Source: Neorhizobium sp. UBA7851 (GTDB lineage: Bacteria > Pseudomonadota > Alphaproteobacteria > Rhizobiales > Rhizobiaceae). Taken from it: DNA of 64,000 bases. The notes under the pieces were generated by a model that saw nothing but the letters and a program-made list of their open reading frames with translations, was not told the origin of the DNA and did no database searches. Position 1 is the stretch's first letter. Each line of letters opens with the position of its first letter. The DNA is taken from contig DLSX01000258.1 in assembly GCA_002500765.1 (NCBI GenBank), forward strand, positions 56,112 through 120,111, written 5' to 3'. The translations under genes were made by a program, and so were the position numbers. This document shows, one piece after another, positions 28,518-36,091 of this stretch.

Positions 28518-28742
28518 TCAACGGTGCTTGGTAATTCTCACAATGAAAGCAGTCTTCACGCGCCTCATCTTTACGAAGTTCGCGATGGCATGTGCTTTAC
28601 CCTGGGTTTCCCAAGGTCCGAGCCATGTGATCTCTCCGTTGGGCCAAATCGTGCGATTGAAAAACCTCGACTGTCCGAGCTTAAGCTTTTCGAACGTCGT
28701 GACGGCACCGGCGTTCTTGTAAAGGGCGTCTGCGTCGGACAT
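28518..28742 (-). CDS. Small hypothetical protein downstream of the defence operon
   Basis: A 74-residue protein from the ATG at 28742: MSDADALYKNAGAVTTFEKL, then two Trp-containing segments (RTIWPNGEITWLGPWE) and a basic C-terminus. GGAG lies 6 bases before the ATG; the same GGAG-ATTGAG-ATG context precedes the integrase. A longer frame from 28790 lacks such a site. The plus-strand frame across this region has poor start evidence. No family recognised. It is convergent with the ATPase gene. Confidence 0.5.
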   Translation of the reverse strand: MSDADALYKNAGAVTTFEKLKLGQSRFFNRTIWPNGEITWLGPWETQGKAHAIANFVKMRRVKTAFIVRITKHR

Positions 28743-29215
28743 CTCAATCTCCAGATATTTAAAGACAGACGGCCGCGGCAGCCGAGACATACTCTACGAG
28801 AGGCGCATCCTCTCAGGGAAATGGATAAGTGTAAGCATGTGATGACGGCCGAAGGTCAGGTAGCTTGCCTCTGCGATCGGAGCATCTGAAGCACCGCAAT
28901 CACGAGCTGGAGTTCTGGGACCTCGTGGGGCGGCTGTTGCGGGGCTGGGAGGAGCGCAAGGTTTGGCTCAACAAGAACGAACACCTGCTGGGTTGGGAGA
29001 GGCTCGAGCCGTCGGTCTAGCCAAAAGTATGCTTCCGTTGGCTCGAGAATGATCTCTGGCTGCCTTGGCGATAGGAGACTTCGCTTCACTGCTCTCGACG
29101 TGGCGAACGTGCCGGTGAGACTCCCGCGTCGATTTAGCGCCGGTGCTTGACCGGACAGCAAGACAGCGAGAAGCTATCGGTCCAGACTTTGAAACCGGCC
29201 ACGGGACAACTGGAA
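28743..29215. other. Stretch without a confident gene between the small gene and the NYN gene
   Basis: Both strands hold short open frames (28856-29161 minus, starting with TTG; about 28877-29020 plus, no ATG), neither with a convincing start. Repeat copy 2 lies near its right end. A decayed gene is possible. Confidence 0.4.
29094..29121. repeat. Island intergenic repeat, copy 2
   Basis: CTCGACGTGGCGAACGTGCC followed by GGTGAGAC. Shares the core with copies 1 and 3 and a longer flank with copy 1. It lies about 95 bp upstream of the NYN gene ATG. Confidence 0.6.
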
Positions 29216-29959
29216 ATGCCGAATGAAAATCGCTCTCCTCGTCTGGCCGTGCTTATCGATGCCGACAACGCATCCGCGAAGATCGCAGATGGGCTATTCG
29301 AGGAAATCGCCAAGATCGGAGAGGCAAGCGTTCGCCGGATCTATGGTGACTTCGCGAACGCCCGGTCGAAGGGCTGGACTGACGTCCTCGCACGACACGC
29401 CATAATTCCACAGCAACAGTTCGCCTACACGACCGGCAAGAACGCGTCGGACATCACTCTTGTCATCGACGCAATGGATCTGCTGCACAGCGGTCGATTT
29501 GAAGGGTTCTGCCTAGTGTCTTCAGACAGCGACTTCACCCGCCTAGCCGCTCGCATACGAGAACAAGGCATCGACGTCTTTGGTTTTGGTGAGCAGAAAA
29601 CGCCAGAGAGTTTTAGACAAGCATGTCGTAGATTTATCTACACCGAAAATCTGCTGCCGACGGTCGCGTCCAATGGAACCGAGCCAGTCCAGGCATCGAC
29701 ATCCCTGCAGCAGCCGAGCGCCGCGACGCCGATCATGAAGAAGGTGATCGCTCAGATGGAGAGCGAGGACGGGTGGGTGCCTCTCGGTGCCGTAGGTAAT
29801 CAGCTTGCAAACCTCGCGTCGGACTTCGATCCGCGAACATACGGTTTCCGCAAGCTCAGTGATCTCGTTAGAAAAACCGGTGCTTTTGACGTTGATCAGC
29901 TTGAGGGTAAGCCACTCCGGATCCGTGTGAAGCAGACGGGGAACAAAAAGAAAGGTTGA
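29216..29959 (+). CDS. NYN (LabA/PIN-like) domain protein with C-terminal OST-HTH/LOTUS domain
   Basis: Predicted RNA-binding, metal-dependent RNase, 247 residues from the ATG at 29216. The NYN domain starts LAVLIDADNAS (acidic residues Asp15 and Asp17), has IYGDFAN, DITLVIDAMDLLH and CLVSSDSDFTRLAARIREQG, the set of aspartates expected at a PIN/NYN active site. After a linker rich in Ser/Gln/Pro, IMKKVIAQMESEDGWVPLGAVGNQL...DPRTYGFRKLSDLVRKTGAF fits an OST-HTH (LOTUS) RNA-binding domain. An upstream TTG (29147) is less likely. It lies 0.8 kb downstream of the defence operon in the same direction. NYN/OST-HTH proteins are widespread, so a defence role is inference from position. Confidence 0.88.
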   Translation: MPNENRSPRLAVLIDADNASAKIADGLFEEIAKIGEASVRRIYGDFANARSKGWTDVLARHAIIPQQQFAYTTGKNASDITLVIDAMDLLHSGRFEGFCLVSSDSDFTRLAARIREQGIDVFGFGEQKTPESFRQACRRFIYTENLLPTVASNGTEPVQASTSLQQPSAATPIMKKVIAQMESEDGWVPLGAVGNQLANLASDFDPRTYGFRKLSDLVRKTGAFDVDQLEGKPLRIRVKQTGNKKKG

Positions 29960-30037
29960 TTGCTGAGCGGACTACGTTTGGTTAACTCAAGGATGTTCAC
30001 AGGCGGGCTCTACGTGTGCTGACGTTGGCCTCCAGCT

Positions 30038-30065
30038 CCCGACGTGCCAAACGCGCCTGTGAGTC
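30038..30065. repeat. Island intergenic repeat, copy 3
   Basis: CCCGACGTGCCAAACGCGCC followed by TGTGAGTC, matching copy 1 at 24 of 28 positions. It lies between the NYN gene and the next plus-strand gene; a GGCC-TTTT-GGCC hairpin follows at 30071-30082. Confidence 0.6.
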
Positions 30066-30104
30066 TCTCTGGCCTTTTGGCCAGCTACACATATGGAAGT
30101 CCAA

Positions 30105-30590
30105 ATGGCTAAGAAGCAGGTTCGAGATAACGCGTATTATGAGGAGCGCTTACAGCACGAGCACCCATCAGTTTACGCAGATCTCCAAGCTGGCAGATAC
30201 CGGACGGTGAGTGAAGCTGTGATCGCAGCGGGATTGAAGCATATCAGAACGCGACTTCACGAAATGAAGAACTCCTGGTCGAAAGCAACGACTGCCGAGC
30301 AGGCAGAGTTTCTGCGTTACCTGGTGGGATCCGGCGTGACCCTACCCGCGCCCGTTTCCCCATCCGGGCCACTCGTAGTCGCCGCTAATCGAAGACTTAC
30401 ACCGGCGTCCTCGCTACGGATTAAACATATCATGGCAAAGCGCCAACTCAAGCCAGGCGACGTCATGTTTGAGATGGGCTACCTCCGGCTGAACGCGTCG
30501 GTTGGCATGGCACTGGCTCGAGGCACGCGGCTCAACCCCGACGTGATCAAGTCATTGGAGCAATGGTTGGCGAAGAACTCGTCGGTATGA
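30105..30590 (+). CDS. Conserved-looking hypothetical protein with possible HTH region
   Basis: A 161-residue basic protein starting MAKKQVRDNAYYEERLQHEHPSVYADLQAGRYRTVSEA. GGAAG 6-7 bases upstream favours the ATG at 30105 over the one at 30093. The N-terminal half (parallel to WSKATTAEQAEFLRYLVGSG) and the C-terminal half (MAKRQLKPGDVMFEMGYLRLNASVGMALARG) are both helical; the latter might be a DNA-binding helix-turn-helix. I recall similar proteins in rhizobial accessory regions but no function. Its last 44 bp overlap the end of the resolvase gene tail to tail. Confidence 0.7.
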   Translation: MAKKQVRDNAYYEERLQHEHPSVYADLQAGRYRTVSEAVIAAGLKHIRTRLHEMKNSWSKATTAEQAEFLRYLVGSGVTLPAPVSPSGPLVVAANRRLTPASSLRIKHIMAKRQLKPGDVMFEMGYLRLNASVGMALARGTRLNPDVIKSLEQWLAKNSSV

Positions 30591-31146
30591 TCGGCTGTCG
30601 GAGCACACGAGCCAAGGTTTTCGGATGGACGTTGAACTCTGCGGCAACGTCACAGAGTTCCTTGAACTGCACCTCAACCGCGTGGCGCGCCACACTCACT
30701 TGGTCGGGCGTCATCGATGGACGGCGACCGATACGAGCGCCTCGTGCTCTTGCTGCTTCCATCCCGGCTTTTGTTCTCTCGCTGATAATCGATCGTTCGA
30801 ACTCAGCCATCGCTCCCATGACATGGAAGAGCAACCGACCTCCCGACGACGACGTATCGATGCGTTCGTTCAGCGAACGAAAGTCGCATCCGCGCCGCGA
30901 AAGATTGTTCACGGTCTGGATGAGATCAACGAGAGAGCGTCCAAGTCGATCTAGCCGCCAGACAACAAGCATGTCTCCGGCGCCCATTTTCCGAAGTGCC
31001 TTTCGCAAGCCAGGCCGACGGAAATCAGCACCGGACACGCCATGATCGGTGAATAGCTCGCAACACCCTGCGGCTCGAAGCGCGGATATCTGTAGGTCCA
31101 GACTCTGCTCTACAGTAGAAACCCGCGCATATCCGATCATCTTCAT
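30547..31146 (-). CDS. Serine recombinase, resolvase/invertase family
   Basis: Site-specific DNA recombinase, 199 residues. MKMIGYARVSTVEQSLDLQ places the catalytic serine at position 10. The domain continues with DHGVSGADFRRPGL, LVVWRLDRLGRSLVDLI and the E helix (MGAMAEFERSIISERTKAGMEAARARG), then RIGRRPSMT and a C-terminal HTH typical of Tn3/Hin enzymes. Length is standard and intact. No adjacent transposase is visible, so it may be a stand-alone resolvase or a remnant of a lost transposon. Confidence 0.94.
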   Translation of the reverse strand: MKMIGYARVSTVEQSLDLQISALRAAGCCELFTDHGVSGADFRRPGLRKALRKMGAGDMLVVWRLDRLGRSLVDLIQTVNNLSRRGCDFRSLNERIDTSSSGGRLLFHVMGAMAEFERSIISERTKAGMEAARARGARIGRRPSMTPDQVSVARHAVEVQFKELCDVAAEFNVHPKTLARVLRQPIIPTSSSPTIAPMT

Positions 31147-31331
31147 GGCTCACCTCATCAATCCTAAGCCATTGACTTAAAGGAACCTTTGTCCAATACA
31201 CCGAAGCTGTAATCGTTGATCCGGTCGCATCCTGTAGTTTCAAGGGGGTCCGTGTCAGACCCATTTTAAACCCGACAGAGCGAAAAGGTTCCCTTTCGCT
31301 CTCTCGCTCTAGAGAAATGATAGGAATTGAT

Positions 31332-31622
31332 ATGGAGCCCTTCGTCATCGTTGCCGTGGCTGGCGTAGTTATTGGTGGGGCATGCTCAATCCTGGCGTCG
31401 AACAAGAACCGGGATGTATTCGGCTGGTTCGTGCTCGGCTTCCTATTCAATTTGGTTGCTCTTATTGTTATTGCAGCTTTGAGGCCTCGCGAAAAAACCG
31501 AGCTCGTCACTAATCCAGGCCCTAGAGAAAAATCTGGCGATCAGGAGAGAGATGAACTGCGCCAGAAGGCAATTGATCTAGCGGCAGCTCTGGCGCAGTC
31601 CAGAGCCCAACTCAACAAGTAG
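31332..31622 (+). CDS. Small two-helix membrane protein
   Basis: A 96-residue protein: MEPFVIVAVAGVVIGGACSILASNKNRDVFGWFVLGFLFNLVALIVIAALRPREK gives two transmembrane segments with a short NKNRD turn, then a polar, charged tail. AGGA 8 bases before the ATG at 31332 favours it over the ATG at 31317. The turn motif (N+RD...FGWFVLGFLFN) is common in small phage- and island-borne membrane proteins of unknown role. Confidence 0.7.
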   Translation: MEPFVIVAVAGVVIGGACSILASNKNRDVFGWFVLGFLFNLVALIVIAALRPREKTELVTNPGPREKSGDQERDELRQKAIDLAAALAQSRAQLNK

Positions 31623-31634
31623 TTATGTGCAGGA

Positions 31635-31847
31635 CTACAACTGCTCGATGCGCGCCAGCACCCGCTCCAGCTCAACTTCCCGGTCGGCCTCTGTCATATT
31701 CTGGGTCACTTCAAGCGCATTAGCCGTCATTTCGACGGCCAGCCTTGCAGCTCTATACGGAGGCAATTCTGAAACTCGGAATTGCTCCCACTCTCCATCG
31801 TCGCCGATTCGATAATAGATATATCCCAGCTCATCGGACTCATGCAT
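31635..31847 (-). CDS. Hypothetical acidic protein
   Basis: A 70-residue protein from the ATG at 31847: MHESDELGYIYYRIGDDGEWEQFRVSELPPYRAARLAVEMTANALEV..., ending ERVLARIEQL. AGGA lies 8 bases upstream. An alternative ATG at 31871 adds eight residues. It overlaps the end of the upstream gene by 8 bp, so the pair is probably co-translated. No family recognised. Confidence 0.6.
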   Translation of the reverse strand: MHESDELGYIYYRIGDDGEWEQFRVSELPPYRAARLAVEMTANALEVTQNMTEADREVELERVLARIEQL

Positions 31848-32445
31848 GGCGGCGATCCTGTCGCACTGCATCTGCTTTTCTCTTCAGTGTTCTACGAGCG
31901 CCAGCTTCAGCGTCTTGCTTTTTCTTCCTGGCTTGTTTTTCCTCATCCGTAAGGTGGGCGAGATCTTGATAGGGTCGAACACTGCTTTCGTCCTTGCCGG
32001 CTCGTCTGAGATCGCCTTCTCGTCGCAGGCGGCGCTCTCTTTCCTCAGGACTTTCACCCTCTATTTTGGGGTGATGTCGATACGGCCTGACTGTCTTACC
32101 TTCAGCCAGCCGGTGTGCTGCATACTCGGCACGTTTGTCGCGATTCCATCGCTCACGCAGACTGGACTTTTGGCTTTGATGAAAAATTTCCAACTTACGG
32201 AGTGCGTTTTTTACCAGGTCGGTCCTGGCAGCCAAGTCGAGCTCTTTCTTACTGTCTGTCGGTTGCTGAGGCGGCGCGTCTATTCCCTCGAACATTGCAT
32301 CGATCAACTTATCGGCGCTGCTCGCTTTCCCATAGCTCTGAGTATGCTCTGGTGTGGTGCCGTTATGATAGTCCCACAGGTTCGATCTCGTTCTGGCGTC
32401 CCGTTCGTCCACGAAGAGCTTGTTGGCGTTGTTGCCGGAGGGCAT
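31840..32445 (-). CDS. Hypothetical basic, coiled protein
   Basis: A 201-residue protein: a polar N-terminus (MPSGNNANKLFVDERDARTRSNLWDYHNG), an acidic linker, and a long Arg/Lys/Glu-rich C-terminal half (RERWNRDKRAEYAAHRL..., EERERRLRREGDLRRAG, DEEKQARKKKQDAEAGARR) likely helical or coiled. AGAAGG 7 bases before the ATG supports the start. It forms a two-gene unit with the acidic protein downstream; the opposite charges are compatible with a pair that interacts, but no function is known. Confidence 0.6.
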   Translation of the reverse strand: MPSGNNANKLFVDERDARTRSNLWDYHNGTTPEHTQSYGKASSADKLIDAMFEGIDAPPQQPTDSKKELDLAARTDLVKNALRKLEIFHQSQKSSLRERWNRDKRAEYAAHRLAEGKTVRPYRHHPKIEGESPEERERRLRREGDLRRAGKDESSVRPYQDLAHLTDEEKQARKKKQDAEAGARRTLKRKADAVRQDRRHA

Positions 32446-32537
32446 GTTGAAACCTTCTGTCGTTGCTGTGAAGACTAGATAGTCAGCTTGAAGGAGGCTT
32501 GCGTGATTTTTTTCGTCGGAACATCAAACAGAATTTA

Positions 32538-32613
32538 TGACATTTCCTCTGTATGCTATATGGCATATTTATAAACACTAATAACAAGATAACAAGAATG
32601 AACGGAAATGTCA
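32538..32613. promoter_or_regulatory. Nested inverted repeats upstream of the 32445 gene
   Basis: TGACATTTCC (32538-32547) and GGAAATGTCA (32604-32613) are perfect 10-bp inverted repeats. Between them lies TATGC-N6-GCATA (32552-32567) in AT-rich sequence. The block is 93 bp upstream of the minus-strand two-gene unit and may be its promoter/operator. Confidence 0.35.
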
Positions 32614-32671
32614 GGAATTCTGTCAGCCTGTAGAAAATACTCGCTTCGCTCGCCTCCGCGCCCTGCGGGCT

Positions 32672-32690
32672 TGGTGGACGCCTGCGGCGT
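32672..32690. repeat. GC-rich hairpin
   Basis: TGGACGCC-TGC-GGCGTCCA, an 8-bp perfect stem with a 3-base loop and no U-tract, in the otherwise AT-rich part of the island middle. Confidence 0.45.
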
Positions 32691-33316
32691 CCAACACATT
32701 TCCTCATCCATTCCGGCGATTATCTCGAACTTCTATCTCAGCGCATCCGGCACGCACTACATCCGGTAACTTGAAACACTATCCAGATGAACCCGTCTAC
32801 AGAATGGCGGTGTTGACACGAGGATCGCCACTGGCTCGCTTCAGCGGATCGGGACGATAAGTTGCAGCTCTAACCACGCCAACGCAGCCAGTGACTCGCT
32901 ATGACGATTGCAAAGTCGACGGTTCTAGGTTGCGCTCCGACAGCAACCAACAAGGCAACAGGTAGTTACAAGCCTGCACCCACAGAAAGAACAGATTGAG
33001 CGCGGCTGCGGCATTACGCCAGAAGATCTAGCCTATCGACTCCTGCCGTTTGACCGCGAGCTCCGACATAGTCTTGATAACATCTGCGAGTGGCGAGAGC
33101 TGCTCAATGATCCGGCAGACTGACTTGCCACCACGTTCGGCGTTGACGATCAGGCAACACGGCTGCACTATGTTTTCTGCGCTGAGAAACAAGGCATCTG
33201 ACTTAATGCCGCACACGGAGACGTAGCGCGGCGCGATTCTTTCTTTCAATATGACGATTTTCTCAAGACGGCGTTCGCGTCGAGGAATTGTGCGCCCTGC
33301 TCACGCGCCATCTCCA

Positions 33317-33489
33317 TGTTGACAGCTTCAGGAAAACGCTGAAATCGGAAATTTCTGTCAACTTAGCGTTAAGCTACGTCAACACAAAGGCATTGCGCTA
33401 TCGCCTTTAGACAGCAAATTTCTCGCTGATTGGGCCACTTCGTCAACAAGGGCAGCCGCTATGTTGACAGATGTTGACGCTATGTTGAC
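33317..33489. promoter_or_regulatory. Cluster of seven GTTGAC motifs next to the integrase
   Basis: TGTTGAC occurs at 33317, 33462, 33472 and 33483 on the plus strand and as GTCAACA at 33378 and 33442; 33357 has the 6-base core GTCAAC. The last three direct copies are 10-11 bp apart, one helical turn, so a protein could bind them on one face. It is about 145 bp past the integrase stop. Possible integrase/excisionase arm sites, iterons or operators. Confidence 0.5.
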
Positions 33490-33632
33490 GGGATTTCGTT
33501 CGGTGATGTGGAGGATGGGTAGTCGGAAAAGCCGATTGCTCAGGCAGCAGGCACCATCATGATCGAGACGATGCCTTTTCTCTAGGACTTTGATCGACGC
33601 CAAGCCGGCGTCGATCTGGATACTAGAGGTGT

Positions 33633-34625
33633 TCAGGCTAGACGTGTCACAAGATCGTCGGCGGACAGATGCGTGTATCGCTTTAGCATGCGCAACTCTC
33701 GGTGGCCCGATATGCTGCTGACTTCGATCATGTTCAGACCGCGCTCAAACAGGCGGCTGACACCTTCGTGGCGAAGATCGTGGAAACGAAGGTTCTTGAT
33801 TCCAGCCCGGACGAGGAGACGACGCCAAGTCTGCTCCAACGCCCCAGGACTCATCGGAAAGACGGTAGATGCATCTACGTCGGCTCGGACTTTCCAAGAC
33901 GTTAGCGCATCGAATGCTCTTTGCGAAAGCGGCACCTCTCTCCCAGATCCATTTTTGGTCATCGTCAGAGTGATCACCCGGCGATTGTGCGAGATGTCTG
34001 TCCACTTCAATCCGAGGATCTCTCCACGGCGCATCCCGGTCTCGATCGCGACAATCAACAGCGTCCGGAGAAAAGGGATCTTACCGGCATCACAACCATC
34101 AAGCAGCCTCTGTTCTTCATCACCCATCAGGCGTCGGCTGCGCTCGTTTCGGATAACCGGGCGGCGCACCAGTTTAACGACGTTCCTCGCGAGCGGCATA
34201 CCCCAATCTCGGATCGCGACTTCAAGCGTGTGGCTGAGGATCGCCATTTCACGCACCGCCGTAGATGGAGCTACGCTTTGAAGCCGTTCGTCACGGAATG
34301 TCGCCACGTCTTGCTGGCTGAGGCCAATCAATGTTCGGTGCGCGAGGTCATGACGCCGGAGAACATCGATGCGCTGTCCTTCTTGAACCGCACCTCGCTT
34401 AAGGGGCGTGACTTCGTTCTGGTAACGCTCAAGAAGCTCTCCCAGCGTCGTGGTCTCGAGGATCTTTGTATCCGGAGCCATGCCGAAACGATCGACCTGC
34501 GTCTCAAGATCGCGCGCCCACTTTTCCGCCTCGGCTTTGCTGTCGAAGCTCTTCGCTCGAGGCTTCATGCCACGACGACGAACCTGCGCTTGCCATCGTC
34601 CCCTTAGTTTTCTGATCGTTGCCAT
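33633..34625 (-). CDS. Tyrosine recombinase / phage-type integrase
   Basis: Integrates or excises a mobile element at an att site. The protein is 330 residues from the ATG at 34625 (GGAG upstream); a longer frame to 34766 is an artefact. The N-terminal arm-binding region (MATIRKLRGRWQAQVRRRGMKPRAKSFDSKAEAEKW) is followed by a SAM-like core-binding part and the catalytic domain: Arg in TGMRRGEILGLKW, HDLRHEG (H-x-x-R), and SGHRELRMLKRYTHL with the tyrosine nucleophile. Intact. It is unusual in sitting mid-island, 7 kb from the nearer tRNA copy. Confidence 0.95.
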   Translation of the reverse strand: MATIRKLRGRWQAQVRRRGMKPRAKSFDSKAEAEKWARDLETQVDRFGMAPDTKILETTTLGELLERYQNEVTPLKRGAVQEGQRIDVLRRHDLAHRTLIGLSQQDVATFRDERLQSVAPSTAVREMAILSHTLEVAIRDWGMPLARNVVKLVRRPVIRNERSRRLMGDEEQRLLDGCDAGKIPFLRTLLIVAIETGMRRGEILGLKWTDISHNRRVITLTMTKNGSGREVPLSQRAFDALTSWKVRADVDASTVFPMSPGALEQTWRRLLVRAGIKNLRFHDLRHEGVSRLFERGLNMIEVSSISGHRELRMLKRYTHLSADDLVTRLA

Positions 34626-34807
34626 CTCAATCTCCGTTTGTAATCGAGATGATGCGTAGGATGCCCCGCGGAGGGGGCCAAGGGTAATTCCGGCACCCGA
34701 GTGGCGAAGATTAACTGCGATACAAAACTGATTGCTGAAGCCGCCGGGAAGTCCTTGCTCCCCCACGGCCGATGTAGTTTGATGGCCGCGGGTAAAGGGT
34801 TTGTTCT

Positions 34808-36091
34808 ATGCGTAATCGACTTCGAGTTGCGTTCGCTGGCGTTGTGCTATCGCTTCTATCAATCTCCGGCGCATCGGCTGCAGTAAAGACGTTCGGTCCG
34901 TTCTTGGTTGACGATGCCAATCCTGGCGTTATCGCGCTCAACGGCGACATCGACGTCAACTCTGGATTGAACTTCCGGCGAGCCCTTCAAGCGGCACCGA
35001 ACGCGAAGCTTGTCACGCTCAACAGCCCAGGCGGCAGTGTCCAGATGGGCTTGCTGATCGCCGACGACATCCATCAGCGGAAGCTGGCGACCTACATCCC
35101 GAAGGAGAGCAAGTGCTTCTCGGCGTGCTCGTTTGTGTTCCTCGCTGGCGATGAGCGGAAAGTTGACGGCGCACTGGGCGTCCATCAGATTTCATCTGAC
35201 TCGCCCGACCTTGTCGGCGCTCAGCTTGCTATCTCTGACATCATCGAAGTGCTGAACCGGTTTGGAACGCCGATGGACGTGATGCACATCATGTTCAAGA
35301 CGCCACCGGACGACATGCATGTTTTCAGCCAGGAAGAGGTGGCGCAATACAAGCTCAATCGCGCTGCGGGCTCTGGAAGTTCAACAGAGGGCGCTGTGGA
35401 TGTGCCCGCTTCAATTGCAAGCGTGGATGCAAAGACCGATGAGCCGACTGCGAGCGGTGATGCTTCAACTGAGACGACTGTCGCCTCGATCGCGCCAGAA
35501 GCAAATCAGCAGGCTAAGCTGTCACCTTTGGAAGAGTTCACGCGCCGTCCGAACCGCATAGCGGTCTACACAGGATTAGACCTCTTCGGCGACGATATTT
35601 CATCGATACGCGTGACGGATGCAGGCGAATGCGCAAAGAGCTGTCTCGTCATGGACGGCCAGTGCAAGGCGTTCACTTTCAACGGGAACCCGAAGATCAA
35701 GCGAGGGCCTAACTGCTTTCTGAAGTCCAGCGCTGGTCGAGCGGATGGGAATAGCGTCGCGTTCTCCGGCCGCTTCTTGAGTGGAGCCGAGTCAGATCCT
35801 GGCGCTTTAACTCTCGGAACAATCGACCCGACAACGGCCCTCTATGACGACATCGACCTCTCTGGTGGAGATTTATCTCGCCGACCTGAGCGCGCCGCGA
35901 AAACACCGCTCGATTGCCGCCTGGCTTGCATAGACCAGAAGCGCTGCGTTGCGTTCACCTACATCAAGCCAAAAAAGGAGTGCTGGCTCAAGGGCGCTAT
36001 CGGCACTCCGATGTTTGGCAAGGGTATGGTCTCGGGGCTAAAGAAGCTGGAGACGTTTGCGCCGGCTAAGATCATAAGTTTGAGCGAATGA
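34808..36091 (+). CDS. Secreted ClpP/SppA-like serine protease fold with two PAN/apple-type domains
   Basis: A 427-residue exported protein. It has a signal peptide (MRNRLRVAFAGVVLSLLSISGASA), then a crotonase/ClpP-fold region at about 28-165. This region contains GDIDVNSGLNFRRAL, LNSPGGSVQMGLLIADDIHQR, then CFSACSFVFLAG with a candidate nucleophile Ser108, and GVHQIS with candidate His126. A Ser/Thr/Ala linker (about 185-250) leads to two cysteine-bearing repeats, ECAKSCLVMDGQCKAFTFN...NCFLKS and DCRLACIDQKRCVAFTYIKPKKECWLKG, like PAN/apple adhesion domains. First gene of an operon: its stop overlaps the GIY-YIG start (ATGA). The protease role is inferred from the fold motif only. Confidence 0.82.
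   Translation: MRNRLRVAFAGVVLSLLSISGASAAVKTFGPFLVDDANPGVIALNGDIDVNSGLNFRRALQAAPNAKLVTLNSPGGSVQMGLLIADDIHQRKLATYIPKESKCFSACSFVFLAGDERKVDGALGVHQISSDSPDLVGAQLAISDIIEVLNRFGTPMDVMHIMFKTPPDDMHVFSQEEVAQYKLNRAAGSGSSTEGAVDVPASIASVDAKTDEPTASGDASTETTVASIAPEANQQAKLSPLEEFTRRPNRIAVYTGLDLFGDDISSIRVTDAGECAKSCLVMDGQCKAFTFNGNPKIKRGPNCFLKSSAGRADGNSVAFSGRFLSGAESDPGALTLGTIDPTTALYDDIDLSGGDLSRRPERAAKTPLDCRLACIDQKRCVAFTYIKPKKECWLKGAIGTPMFGKGMVSGLKKLETFAPAKIISLSE

Larger units (their letters stand above)
32446..33632. other. About 1.2 kb without a confident gene, rich in small repeats
   Basis: Open frames here (32483-32707, 33028-33249 and 33379-33603, all minus) start with TTG or lie across hairpins and are not convincing. 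The region holds an inverted-repeat pair (32538/32604), a GC-rich hairpin (TGGACGCC-TGC-GGCGTCCA, 32672-32690), one isolated TGTTGAC (32811-32817) and a dense TGTTGAC cluster (33317-33489) before the integrase end. Confidence 0.5.

Noticed and set aside
28446..28889. 147-residue plus-strand frame
   Set aside because: TTG start without ribosome site and composition unlike a protein; the minus-strand 74-residue frame has a better start.
28856..29161. 101-residue minus-strand frame (and a ~50-residue plus-strand frame in the same place)
   Set aside because: Starts with TTG inside the intergenic repeat, no ribosome site; the plus-strand frame has no ATG. Perhaps a decayed gene, but neither can be supported.
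32483..32707. 74-residue minus-strand frame with one hydrophobic segment
   Set aside because: Its first codons are the GC-rich hairpin and it has no clear ribosome site; the coding look is probably accidental.
33028..33603. Two minus-strand frames (33028-33249 and 33379-33603)
   Set aside because: Both begin with TTG without a ribosome site, and the second runs through the TGTTGAC cluster.
34626..34766. Longer N-terminus for the integrase
   Set aside because: The extra 47 residues are low quality and the ATG at 34625 has a good GGAG site and a typical integrase N-terminus.
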